Part shown: one piece after another, positions 9,901 to 15,396 of the stretch | Numbering within the stretch: position 1 is the first letter of the stretch | How the letters are laid out: each line of letters opens with the position of its first letter | Assembly: GCA_026770595.1 (NCBI GenBank) | Contig: MU634120.1 | Location: forward strand, 1-15,396 | Length of the DNA stretch: 15,396 nt | Direction of reading: 5' to 3' | Origin: Ochromonadaceae sp. CCMP2298 | Lineage: Eukaryota > Sar > Synurophyceae > Ochromonadales > Ochromonadaceae | Program-made: the position numbers and the translations under genes | Notes under the pieces: generated by a model | Databases searched by the model: none | Told to the model about the DNA's origin: nothing | Seen by the model: only the letters and a program-made list of their open reading frames with translations

Positions 9901-12238
9901 GCCAGTGCTGCAAGATGCGCTGCAGGAAACGCACCTCGTGGAAGGCCGCTGCACAGTCTTCGTAGTGCAGGTCACGGAACTCCTGCCTCATCCGCAGCAA
10001 GACGACCCAGTACACGCGCACGATACGAGTCAGCTGGCTGGTCGCAGTGAGTGCAGCCAGTCGGGCGAATTCAGACCGTGATTGGGAAACGTGCCGCTTT
10101 AGCCATGCCCACACGCGGCCCTTAAGTGTGCGGCGGTAGTGCAGCTGCGCTCGGCGGGACTTAATGTGTAGCCAGCGCAGGGCTGCGGTCTTCAGCACGC
10201 GCACCAGCAGCAGACTGGTCAGCTTTTTCTTGCTACAGACGCGCCTGCCCAGGAACCCCCTCAGGGCGGCCTGCACGACCGTGGCCCTCTCGTGCTTGAA
10301 CAGCTGCCAGCCCTCCTTGCGCCCCTCCTTCAGATCCACCAGCCGCAGCAGGTAGCGCCGCCTTAGCCGCTGCAGCAGCCGCGCACCGTAGTGCCTGCGC
10401 AGATGCCTTTGCAATTGCCAGAAGCGCCAGTAGCGAGGTGCGTCCTCGGGTGATAGGGAGAAGCCGCTCACCTCGGAAGAGTAGGAGTAGCGCAGGAAGG
10501 GGGCGGGATTGGGGGCAACGCGCAGCGTGTCGGGGGCAGGCAGGTCTAGGCAGTCGGAGCAGTCGAGTGATCTAAGGCCTACGAAGGTCTGCAAAATGTA
10601 GGGCAGATCAGCTGCGCTCAGCAAAGGACAGCGCCTGAGTGACAGGGAGGTCAGAGAGGTGTGCGTGCCGGCGTGCAGGCAGAGCAGGGGGGTGCCCTCC
10701 AGCAGCATCCCGTCTAGGGCCAGCTCCTGCAGTGGTGCGAGAGTCAGGAACTTCAGCACGCCGCCTGTTAGCACGCCCCTAGAGCAGTCGGCCACGTCCA
10801 GCTTCCGCAGCAGGGTGAGGCTGGGAAAGCGAGTGAAGGCGGAGTCTGTGAGGCGCGGGCAGCGCTGCAGCGTGAGCTCGGTGATATGCCGGCAGATCAT
10901 GGAGAGGCAGCGCACGTCTGCGTCCCGCAGCGCGCCCGACCCGCAGAGCAGCAGCTTGTCGATGTTGGGCACGCTCGAGGCCAGCGCCTCCACCGTGGCA
11001 GTGCCGAACTGCACGTCCACCAGGCTGAGCTCCTCCAGACCCAGCGCATTCTCCAGCAGTTCCCCCAGGTGCTCGTCCAGCAGGGGCAGCCCGGCCAGGT
11101 AGAGCACGCGCAGCTGCGGGGCCTGGTACTGCATCGCCGCTGTGAAGCGCACAGAGTCGAGGGGCTGGCTGGTCGGGCCCAGGCGCAGGTGCGTGAGGTG
11201 CATGGAGAGGATGTGCCCCATGCCCTTGACCAGATCCACGCCGTCGCAGTCGCGCAGGTCCAGCGAGCGCAGGGCGGGCAGGCAGGCACTCACCCACAGC
11301 AGCAGTTCCGCAGTGAAAAGACTGTTGTCCCGCAGCTCCAGGTGCGTCAGCTGCGCACTCTCGGTGTTGCGCTTCGCACCCCAGGAAGCCGTCGCCTCGT
11401 ACAAACAGCCGACGGTCTTATCCGTAAGCTTAGGGCAGTTGGTCAGCACTAGCTGCGAGAGCGCGCGGCCCGAGGACAGCAGCCTCTCCGCGCCTTTGTC
11501 TGTGACCTTCAGATTGTGCGACAGGGTCAGCGAGGAGAGGTGGGCCTTCTTGGCCACCTCCTCCAGCCCCATGTCTGACACCTTGGGGCAGCAGACGAGG
11601 CTGAGCACGGTAAGCAGGGCGCAGCGTCTGCCCAGCTGGAAGAGACCGTTGTTGGAGACCAGGGGGGCGTCCTCCAGCTCTAAGCGCATGAGGGAGCGGT
11701 GCCAGCGCACGCCCACCTGCTCCAGCACCAGGTCGTCCAGCCAGCGGTTCTTACGCAGCACCAGCACCTCCAGAGCCTTGGTGCTGGCCAGAAGCTTCCG
11801 CAGCTCGCCGCTCCAGCTGAGCAGCGCGCAGTCATCTACCTCCAGCTCCGTCACGCGAGAACCCACCGCCTCCGCCAGCATCGTGGCCGCCTTCATGTCT
11901 AGGCCCTGCACGCGCCGCAGGGTTAGCTTCACGCTCTTAAAGCCGGCAGTGGCCTCGTCCAGGAAGGCGGGCGTGAGGAAGCCCAGCCAGGTCGAGAGGT
12001 CGATCTCCAGCAGCTGCCCCCTGCCAGCCCGGTTGTGCACCGAGAAGGTGTGCTCGGCACAGGCCTGCACGGTGGCACGTTCCAGGACACCCATCTTTCT
12101 GTTGTCTCTCTGCAGTACTCTACTTGATTCAGCTCCCGCACGGCTTAAGCTCCCCCATGGCTTCAGCTCCAGCAGGAAGAGTCTTGATTCTTTGAAAGAC
12201 GACCATCCACACCCCAGCAGTTGGGCCCTTCTGTTCAT
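49..12238 (-). CDS. Giant multidomain scaffold protein (LRR-Sfi1/IQ-C2-discoidin-split Ig-MORN-dynein-stalk-like), 3' end outside window
   Basis: Thirteen exons on the minus strand: 12238-8659, 8567-8416, 8327-7916, 7768-7374, 7288-6550, 6437-6220, 6101-5874, 5783-4660, 4551-4500, 4383-4203, 4033-3726, 3407-3216, 3063-49. Every intron is GT-AG, phases agree across all 12 junctions, and the total is 10596 bases, or 3532 codons without a stop. A good donor at 48 shows that the gene continues beyond the window. An in-frame TGA lies two codons before the ATG at 12238, so this is the first ATG of the frame. ATG 12094 (residue 49) is an alternative start with A at -3 and G at +4. Domains that are split across introns (C2, discoidin, Ig) join correctly, which is the strongest argument for a single gene. 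The probable role is a Ca2+-regulated cytoskeletal or ciliary scaffold; this is inferred from domains only. I know no named orthologue. The alternative is two or three adjacent genes, but no stop or new start supports that. Confidence 0.85.
964..1851 (-). other. Domain: dynein heavy-chain stalk-like coiled-coil hairpin, motor absent (residues ~2932-3227)
   Basis: The order of motifs follows the dynein MT-stalk family. A first helix (~2945-2976) leads to CKMLKTVSVDEFFSF, PPFVKKILDAVSILIG and then a Trp (LEWAS). A ~70-residue insert follows. Next comes STGRPGPILVDWVKSNYAYI, then KYPILHAAEQTRLEAF, and finally a long returning coiled coil (~3185-3226). Dynein heavy chains have the same succession: AL..L, then SF..PP..V....AV..L, then S.A...L..WV.....Y, then P....L..A...L. 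No P-loop or other AAA+ feature is present before or after. The call rests on pattern memory. Confidence 0.7.
2116..2832 (-). other. Domain: MORN repeats, about 9-10 copies (residues ~2605-2843)
   Basis: Six consecutive repeats follow an exact 23-residue period: VYEGLFCDESYHGTGMF, VYEGNWFRGTRFGQGHY, TYEGFFDTDRRHRLGVI, CYMGEWYYEQVKGRGVF, VYKGEMLNGHFHGYGEL and RYLGHFQAGVRHGKGVF. They are preceded by two or three degenerate repeats that carry short insertions (~2605-2690) and followed by a last partial one, EYYGQFREDERQG. MORN arrays form rigid beta-hairpin rods, often at membranes or in flagellar and cytoskeletal scaffolds. Confidence 0.95.
3064..3215 (-). repeat. G-rich 22-base minisatellite filling intron 12
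   Basis: On the plus strand, about five copies of a unit close to tgaatagggggataagaggg plus two further G run from ~3068 to ~3205, with small length changes between copies. Almost the entire 152-base intron is repeat; only the donor (gttcgc in the transcript) and the acceptor cctag are outside it. The transcript strand carries matching C5-6 runs. Confidence 0.9.
3216..3407 (-). other. Domain: coiled coil, encoded by one 64-codon exon (residues 2464-2527)
   Basis: Exon 12 is almost wholly heptad-like: VEKVVEQEAVLLQEKHSIV near its start and IEELSERIRKLEHQLQKLRE at its end. It lies between the zinc ribbon and the last Ig strands. Its phase-0 boundaries on both sides mean the exon could be skipped without breaking the frame. 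Confidence 0.75.
3408..3725 (-). repeat. Intron 11 (longest, 318 bases) with trinucleotide microsatellite
   Basis: Plus-strand positions ~3626-3720 are an imperfect (ACT)n / (ACC)n / (ATC)n tract, including five uninterrupted tac units. The rest is a purine-rich G/A tract on the plus strand (~3450-3550), i.e. a pyrimidine-rich stretch before the acceptor in the transcript. If the intron were retained, the frame would stay open to a stop at 3516-3518, giving a Ser/Asp- and Pro-rich tail. Confidence 0.85.
3750..3818 (-). other. Domain: zinc ribbon inside the Ig-like fold (residues 2433-2455)
   Basis: Two CxxC knuckles, CIKC (C2433, C2436) and CGNC (C2452, C2455), are 15 residues apart and sit in a beta-hairpin-like context (YRCIKCKMVS, HIRCGNCSQLFNYKD). 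This is the layout of a small rubredoxin-like zinc ribbon. It lies at the end of exon 11. Confidence 0.7.
4203..4838 (-). other. Domain: discoidin-like / F5/8 type C beta sandwich (residues ~2224-2360)
   Basis: Built from the end of exon 8, the 52-base exon 9 and exon 10. Family signatures are the early DTFWIAE / AELRVEF strands, ITEIWIMTSTYSQSPEFVTI across the exon 8-9 junction, and the final strands KYFRLVFHDNHGDEHQISV and VRFL. This last pair matches the characteristic end of the fold, as in IFT25/HSPB11 and coagulation factor C domains. There is no signal peptide and no conserved end-cysteine pair, so it is probably a cytoplasmic version. Confidence 0.75.
4384..4499 (-). repeat. Intron 9 with G-rich tandem units
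   Basis: Three imperfect copies of a ~30-base unit containing ggggtttaataggtgga lie between ~4390 and ~4475 on the plus strand. The core ttaatagg recurs in introns 2, 11 and 12 of the same gene. Confidence 0.7.
5500..6101 (-). other. Domain: second IQ-motif block (residues ~1833-2000)
   Basis: Exon 7 and the start of exon 8 encode tandem basic helices with IQ or IQ-like motifs: LIKLQSWVRRIQGLVVLK (~1842), IIIQAQMRVFLAKARV (~1929) and VVTVIQKNARRMVVRCRDR (~1958). An acidic-basic stretch rich in Arg and Glu follows (~1976-2008). Further weak IQ-like segments occur later in exon 8, such as IALFQRIFRRRYEKF (~2159). The spacing suggests several calmodulin-type light chains on one long helix. Confidence 0.8.
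5784..5873 (-). repeat. Intron 7 with TATG/TGTA simple repeat
   Basis: Positions ~5786-5860 are a degenerate tgtatg / gtgagta tract on the plus strand. Splice sites are gtgcgt (donor, 5873) and catacag (acceptor). The intron separates the second IQ block into exons 7 and 8. Confidence 0.8.
6247..6724 (-). other. Domain: C2, calcium-binding type (residues ~1702-1823, split by intron 5)
   Basis: Joining exon 5 to exon 6 gives a canonical C2 domain. It starts VLYLTVVRCRYLNAMD, continues with SSSDPYCEI and NPEYHEAFEIDV, and in the next exon has LNVVVKDKDYFGSDDFMG. The acidic loop residues are all present: D1718 and D1723 in the first loop, and D1769, D1771 and D1776/D1777 in the third. This favours Ca2+-dependent phospholipid or protein binding. 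The intron falls between the sixth and seventh strands (after ..VTNP), and the fold is only complete once it is removed. That independently supports the splice model. Confidence 0.92.
6438..6549 (-). repeat. Intron 5 with TG/TATG simple repeat
   Basis: Nearly all 112 bases are tgtgtatg / tatatgt repeats on the plus strand, similar to intron 7. The intron interrupts the C2 domain. Translation into it gives only a His/Ile/Tyr/Thr-rich run, clearly not protein. Confidence 0.85.
6760..8327 (-). other. Unassigned basic region between IQ motifs and C2 (residues ~1245-1690)
   Basis: Exons 3, 4 and most of 5. The first part (residues 1245-1381) is basic and helical. The middle part (~1383-1513) looks globular and contains an IQ-like stretch, VQRGFRVFRAKK (~1480). 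The part just before C2 (~1514-1690) looks beta-rich, with a Lys/Gly-rich low-complexity insert near residues 1610-1623 (KKRQEKGQEKGKGG). I recognise no family here. Exon 2 upstream (residues 1194-1244) carries a good IQ motif, VVVIQKVARGRIGRRRF. Confidence 0.5.
7311..7328 (+). repeat. Three telomere-like TTAGGG units inside intron 4
   Basis: Three perfect consecutive ttaggg units, flanked by the related gggtttggg and ggtcggggttatgggg. They lie within intron 4 (7289-7373) of the giant gene, so the transcript carries CCCTAA repeats. Confidence 0.9.
9149..10174 (-). other. Domain: tryptophan-spaced Sfi1-like helical repeats with IQ motifs (residues ~689-1030)
   Basis: A long basic helical region with tryptophans at residues 689, 712, 744, 779, 831, 857, 905, 968, 981, 1004 and 1026, most of them 22-52 residues apart. 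Typical units are ILQHWRTVV, LMTAWLCFARDY and TFAAWCEFKKY. Sfi1-type centrin-binding repeats carry one such Trp per helical unit at about this spacing. An IQ-like motif precedes the block at residues ~650-667 (ATVVQAALRGFLGRR), and another, VVKLQARARATQAKVRF, follows at ~1069. The likely ligands are centrin and calmodulin, but this is inference from pattern and not from alignment. Confidence 0.6.
10544..11938 (-). other. Domain: leucine-rich repeats, cysteine-containing type (residues ~101-565)
   Basis: Roughly 15 or more repeats of about 25-28 residues with the pattern LxxLxLxxCxxLTD. Clear units are LSQLVLTNCPKLTDK (~260-274), LRSLDLRDCD (~323-332) and ITELTLQRCPRLTDS (~452-466). The Cys and the LTD/VSD turn match the cysteine-containing LRR subtype known from AMN1 and F-box LRR proteins. 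No F-box was seen in the ~100 residues before the repeats. The domain should form a curved protein-binding solenoid. It lies entirely within the 3.6-kb first exon. Confidence 0.9.
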
Positions 12239-12447
12239 GGTTCATCTTCATCATCGTGCCATGCTTCAAAAACGGTTACCCGTAACTTTACCTTTTCACC
12301 CAAAATAATCACTTTTCGTGGTTTTTACACCCCCCTAAAATATGGACTAAGTTAGGCAAAAAGCACTAGTTCGCCGCACTTTAGTTCGGCTGTAGTCTTG
12401 CGGACCCCAACCCTACCCAGAGCAGTAATGGAAGTTATATATTAAAG
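12239..12447 (-). promoter_or_regulatory. Intergenic: COQ5 3' end and giant-gene 5' region, with upstream ATGs
   Basis: These 209 bases must hold the COQ5 poly(A) site and the promoter and leader of the giant gene. No AATAAA or TATA box was recognised; the centre is A/T-rich relative to the coding flanks. Close to the start there are ATGs at 12262, 12254, 12251 and 12245 (transcript direction). The first opens a three-codon frame (ATG GCA CGA TGA). The other three share a 42-codon frame that ends at 12129, out of frame with the main protein. Confidence 0.5.
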
Positions 12448-13764
12448 TTACAGCTTGAATCCCGAGTGCACAGCCACTACGCCGAAGGTGAAGTTGGTGT
12501 AGCTACAGAAGCGGAAGCCACCCCCCTGCAGCATCTCCAGCAGCTCCTGCTGCTTGGGGAACCTGCGGATACTCTCCACCAGGTACTGATAGGACGCAGC
12601 GTCTCCGGCCACCATCTGCCCCATCTGCGGGATCACGTGGAAGGAGAACTGGTCATAGGCTTGCTGCAGTAGAGGTGGTTGCACGTGACTGAATTCCAGC
12701 ACCAGCAGGCGCCCGCCCTTGCGAAGAACGCGGTAGGCTTCGGCGATGGCGGCCTGTGGGGGCAGGGGTAGTGGGGTAATGGGTTAGTGGGCTCGTGGGA
12801 TAGCGGGACAAGACAGTAGGAAGGCGAGGGAAAAAAGGGGAGAGAGGGAAGGAGAGGGGTGGGGGACTTACGTCCTTGTGCGTCACATTGCGAAGGCCGA
12901 ATGCGATCGTGTACACGTCGAAGGACGCGTCGTCGAAGGGAAGCTTCTCGGCGTTGCCCTCAACGAACCCGATCTGTGCGACAGCGCCCAGAGCAGTGGG
13001 AGAGGAAAGACGGATAGGGCAGATGGCAGATGGTAGAGGGTAGAGGGGGGCAGAGGGCACAGGGGACAGAGCGCGTGATAAAAGGTTCGGGCGGTTAGAA
13101 TGCATAAATATAAATGCGTGTTTGAGTAGTAAGAGGAGGGAAACAGAGTAGTGGGAGAAAAAGGAGGGAGACAGAGGGGGGAGGAAGAAGAGTGGGAGAG
13201 AGGAGCAGAGGAGGCGAGGGGAGGACTCACCATGGGGAGGTTATCTGCGCCCACCACTCCCGCCGCGCGCTCTCTCCCAACCTGCAGCATCTCAGGGTTG
13301 ATGTCGCACACCACCACCTGCCTGTCGGCCTGGGGCAGGTCCTCGCTGGTGAGAAAGGAGCTGCCGTAGTGCTGAGACATCTGCCTCAGAGAGCGGAAGG
13401 CCACGTCACCCGTGCCGCCAGCCACGTCCAAGTGCCTGGGCACGCGTGTTGGGTCTGCGCGCGCAGCAGCAGGGAACCCCATCATATTCACGAGCTCGTC
13501 CTTCCACAGTCTGTGCGCGCCGAAGCTCATGACGTCGTTCATCACGTCGTACTTGGCCGCCACCTTCGAGAACACATCGCGCACCATGCCCTGCTTCTCC
13601 TCCACACCCACGTTCTTATAGCCGAAATCCGTAGTATCAGTGCTCATATTCCTGCTCCCTGTCCCCAAGGTGAGGCAAGCAGAGGCGCGCAATGCTGGCG
13701 AGGAGGAGCACGGCGAGCATCTCGGCAGTGACCGCGCGACGAGGCGGGAAGTTCTGTGCATCAT
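12448..13764 (-). CDS. COQ5: 2-methoxy-6-polyprenyl-1,4-benzoquinol C-methyltransferase, mitochondrial (COQ5/UbiE family)
   Basis: S-adenosylmethionine-dependent C-methylation step of ubiquinone synthesis, in the mitochondrial matrix. Three exons (13764-13231, 12973-12872, 12753-12448; introns of 257 and 118 bases; all GT-AG, phase 0) give 313 residues, typical for COQ5. Family signatures: [11 protein letters not shown] (~47-57) and [19 protein letters not shown] at the start; SAM-binding motif [10 protein letters not shown] (112-120); acidic post-I loop [11 protein letters not shown] (150-160); IAFGLRNV (~201-208); and C-terminal [13 protein letters not shown] with a terminal HSGFKL. The N-terminus from M1 ([15 protein letters not shown]) is Arg/Ser-rich with no acidic residues for about 40 residues, as in a mitochondrial presequence. 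ATG 13902 is in frame further upstream and would add 46 residues including Glu and Asp, which is less typical. Bacterial UbiE also acts in menaquinone synthesis; the presequence argues for the ubiquinone role here. Confidence 0.95.
12974..13230 (-). other. COQ5 intron 1, strongly pyrimidine-rich in the transcript
   Basis: 257 bases, almost all G/A on the plus strand (runs such as gggagagaggagcagaggag), so C/T on the transcript. The donor is gtgagtc after ..NLPM and the acceptor is cgcacag. Translating through it gives a Ser/Leu/Pro-rich run that breaks the methyltransferase homology, which resumes at [13 protein letters not shown]. Confidence 0.85.
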
Positions 13765-14087
13765 CCTGCTCTGCTGCTGCCCTTGCGCTGAGATGCGTGC
13801 GCTGGGGCCGATCTCGATGCCGACCAACGCAGAGGAGTCAACCCAACTTTCGTGGATGATCTGCCTCGCCTCGAAGAAGGATCTGCGAGGCAGAAGGATC
13901 ATCCCCAAAAGAACCACCTTTCTTTCCTAAGTGCCTACGCCATTTTAGAAGGAAAAAAGGATAAACAGCGCCAAAATAACGAAACAAAAAAGATCCTGGA
14001 AAAATGACAGCCTGCCTGCTCCACCCCAACTCCATTGGATTATGATAAGTGCAGCCAGCAGATCTCCTCGCAGCAGCAGATGTTGCC
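13765..14087. promoter_or_regulatory. Divergent 5' region between COQ5 and the plus-strand gene
   Basis: About 320 bases between two starts that face away from each other, so both promoters and leaders must lie here. A perfect 9-base inverted repeat, ctgcctcgc (13861-13869) and gcgaggcag (13885-13893), has a 15-base loop. An A-rich patch (~13950-13995) follows. I saw no TATA box or other known element. Confidence 0.45.
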
Positions 14088-15189
14088 ATGAACACTGACA
14101 AGGGCAAGGGCAGGGGCAGGGGCAGTGACAGGGTGATGGAGCCCTTCTTGGTGGAGCGGGCGGCGGTGGAGCGTGTGCGGGGTGGGGGTGGGTTGCTATC
14201 CACGGTGGAGGCAGAGCTCAGCGTGCAAGTGACAGTGCGCTGCGGCAGAGACAGCGGCAGAGGTGCCGGTAGAGGCAGCAGCAGCGGGGCGCTGTGCGTG
14301 ACAGAGGGGGGCCCCCTGCCTACTGAAATGCTGTCTTTGCTGGCGGGCGCGGGTGCGAGGCGGGTGCGCTTCTCTGTTGTCTCGGGGGCTTGGCTGGAGG
14401 TTTGGGGACCGCCCCCGCCGGTGGCAGGGGCAGTGCCGGGAGCAGGGGCAGGGGCAGCAGAGCCAGAGGAGGCAGGGGCAACGCAGGAAGAAGGGGCAGG
14501 GGATAACTTGTACATGCAGAGTAAGTGCTGTATAGTGCCCATTTTCCACCACACACTCACCCAATCTTTCTTTCTCTCTTACCTCTCTATCACTCCTACT
14601 ACCCCTACCACCCCTACCACCCCTACTTATTCCCCTCTTCTGCCCCCCGACATAATCAATCCTCCTCTTCAGCGGGCTCGCTTCTGCAAGCGTGGTTCCC
14701 CGGCTCCCCTGATGAACAGACCCACCGGCACGTAAGCAGTGGACAGAGCAGAGAGAGCAGAGAGAGCAGAGAGAGCAGAGAGAGCAGAGAGAGTAGAGAG
14801 AGCAGGGGACACAGGGGACTGGGCGATAGATGGGAGGTGCTGCGGGGTGGCCTGGGGACCTTGTTGGGAACGCAGCTCTCCGCCAGCAGCAGCGGCACCA
14901 GACCCGTCCCCCTACCGCTGTCCCCACTACCCCCGTTGTCTCAAACAATTACAAGGACAGGAGAGACTAGTGAGACGAGTGATCGGTGGCTCGTGCAGTC
15001 ATTTCCCCTGGAGGGGCTGGGGGCAGACGCAGCCAAGCACTGGCGCAGACTCTTCCCCTGTCCCTCTGCCACCGCCCCCACCGCAGCCCCCCCAGCTGCC
15101 CCCAACACCACCGCTGCTCCCACCCCTTCGTCTGAGTCTGGGTCTGAGTCTGGGTGCAGGTGTGAAGGCGGCTCTGTGTGTGCGTCTAG

Positions 15190-15224
<35 letters not shown>

Positions 15225-15396
15225 GGTGTGGGGGGCTGGGGGCGCTGCTGGGGGCGGGGCAGCTGCGGCGGTCACTGTGGAGCGCAGCCTCTCTGCAGAT
15301 GCGCGTAACGGCTCTGCCCAGCCACGGTGACAGTGGCAATGGCAGTAGTGGCAGTTATAGTAGCAGCGGCAGTGGCGGCAGTGGTAGTGGCGGCAG
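14088..15396 (+). CDS. Unrecognised low-complexity protein, 3' end outside window
   Basis: Exon 1 runs 14088-14520 from the first ATG after a TAA at 14046. The intron 14521-14672 has a strong gtaagt donor and a pyrimidine-tract acceptor (cctcctcttcag). Exon 2 runs from 14673 to the window edge with no stop, giving 385 residues so far. Exon 1 is Gly/Ala/Arg-rich with a Lys/Arg-Gly start (KGKGRGRGSDR) and a more ordered middle (LSTVEAELSVQVTVRC, RVRFSVVSGAWLEVW). Exon 2 begins LLQAWFPGSPDEQTH, then has Arg-Glu-Ser triplet repeats (~14741-14801), a segment that may be folded (SDRWLVQSFPLEGLGADAAK), Pro/Ala- and Ser-rich tracts, and a Gly/Ser run at the edge. No family was recognised. An extra intron starting at the gtaagc at 14732 is possible, but the frame is open without it. 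Confidence 0.5.
14741..14801 (+). repeat. 9-base tandem repeat within the plus-strand gene
   Basis: About six to seven copies of agagagcag, one of them changed to agagagtag. In the open frame it encodes repeated Arg-Glu-Ser; the variant keeps the frame open because its tag is out of frame. Confidence 0.9.
15129..15226 (+). repeat. Hexanucleotide repeat, tctgag/tctggg then tctgcg
   Basis: Alternating tctgag and tctggg units (~15131-15154) are followed, after ~35 bases, by five perfect tctgcg units (15191-15220). In the open plus frame they encode Ser-Glu/Ser-Gly and then Ser-Ala dipeptides. Because the unit is six bases, all frames on both strands stay open here, which is why competing open frames overlap this place. 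Confidence 0.9.

Noticed and set aside
12094-12238. An F-box or signal peptide at the N-terminus of the LRR protein
   Set aside because: No F-box LP..... pattern and no hydrophobic signal segment followed by a cleavage site is visible in the first 100 residues.
12883-12973. Open frame of COQ5 exon 1 running through its first intron to a stop
   Set aside because: The stretch after ..NLPM is Ser/Pro/Leu-rich and not methyltransferase-like; homology resumes in another frame at 12973 after a good acceptor.
14961-15308. Alternative exon starting at 14961 after aaggacag, in another plus frame
   Set aside because: It would shift the frame into a Pro/Leu/Arg-rich run that stops at 15308, while the unspliced frame stays open through and past this place.
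14941-15339. Minus-strand frame of 132 codons with Asp-Ala repeats opposite the plus-strand gene
   Set aside because: The hexanucleotide repeat keeps all frames open, and there is no adjoining minus-strand exon with clear splice support; the plus frame is longer and has a convincing intron upstream. Not fully excluded.

Overview
The window looks like nuclear DNA of a microbial eukaryote. It is GC-rich, the genes are cut by short GT-AG introns (85-318 bases) with pyrimidine-rich transcript strands, and the products include a mitochondrial ubiquinone-pathway enzyme and a giant cytoskeleton-type protein. No operon, prokaryotic signal, CRISPR array, tRNA, rRNA or transposon was seen. The domain mix (leucine-rich repeats, IQ motifs, Sfi1-like repeats, C2, MORN repeats, a dynein-stalk-like helical hairpin) suits a flagellated protist, but I cannot name the lineage.

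Layout. Positions 49-12238 (minus strand) hold one giant gene. I assembled 13 exons and 12 introns. All intron phases agree, there is no in-frame stop, and the exons sum to exactly 3532 codons. The gene leaves the window inside its thirteenth intron. Domain order from the N-terminus: leucine-rich repeats, tryptophan-rich Sfi1-like/IQ helices, an unassigned basic region, a C2 domain, more IQ motifs, a discoidin-like (F5/8C) beta sandwich, an Ig-like fold interrupted by a zinc ribbon and a coiled coil, MORN repeats, a dynein-stalk-like hairpin, and an acidic helical tail.

Positions 12448-13764 (minus strand) hold COQ5, the C-methyltransferase of ubiquinone synthesis, in three exons with a likely mitochondrial presequence. 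It lies 209 bases upstream of the giant gene on the same strand. From 14088 to the right edge (plus strand) runs an unrecognised low-complexity gene. It has one clear intron and is incomplete at its 3' end. It diverges from COQ5 across a ~320-base shared 5' region.

How the parts relate. COQ5 is a housekeeping gene and shows no functional tie to its neighbours. The giant protein reads as a calcium-responsive scaffold: IQ and Sfi1-like repeats would bind calmodulin or centrin, C2 would bind calcium or lipid, and the dynein-stalk-like hairpin would touch microtubules. That role is inference. The most noteworthy points are the stalk-like hairpin without a dynein motor and the interrupted Ig fold.
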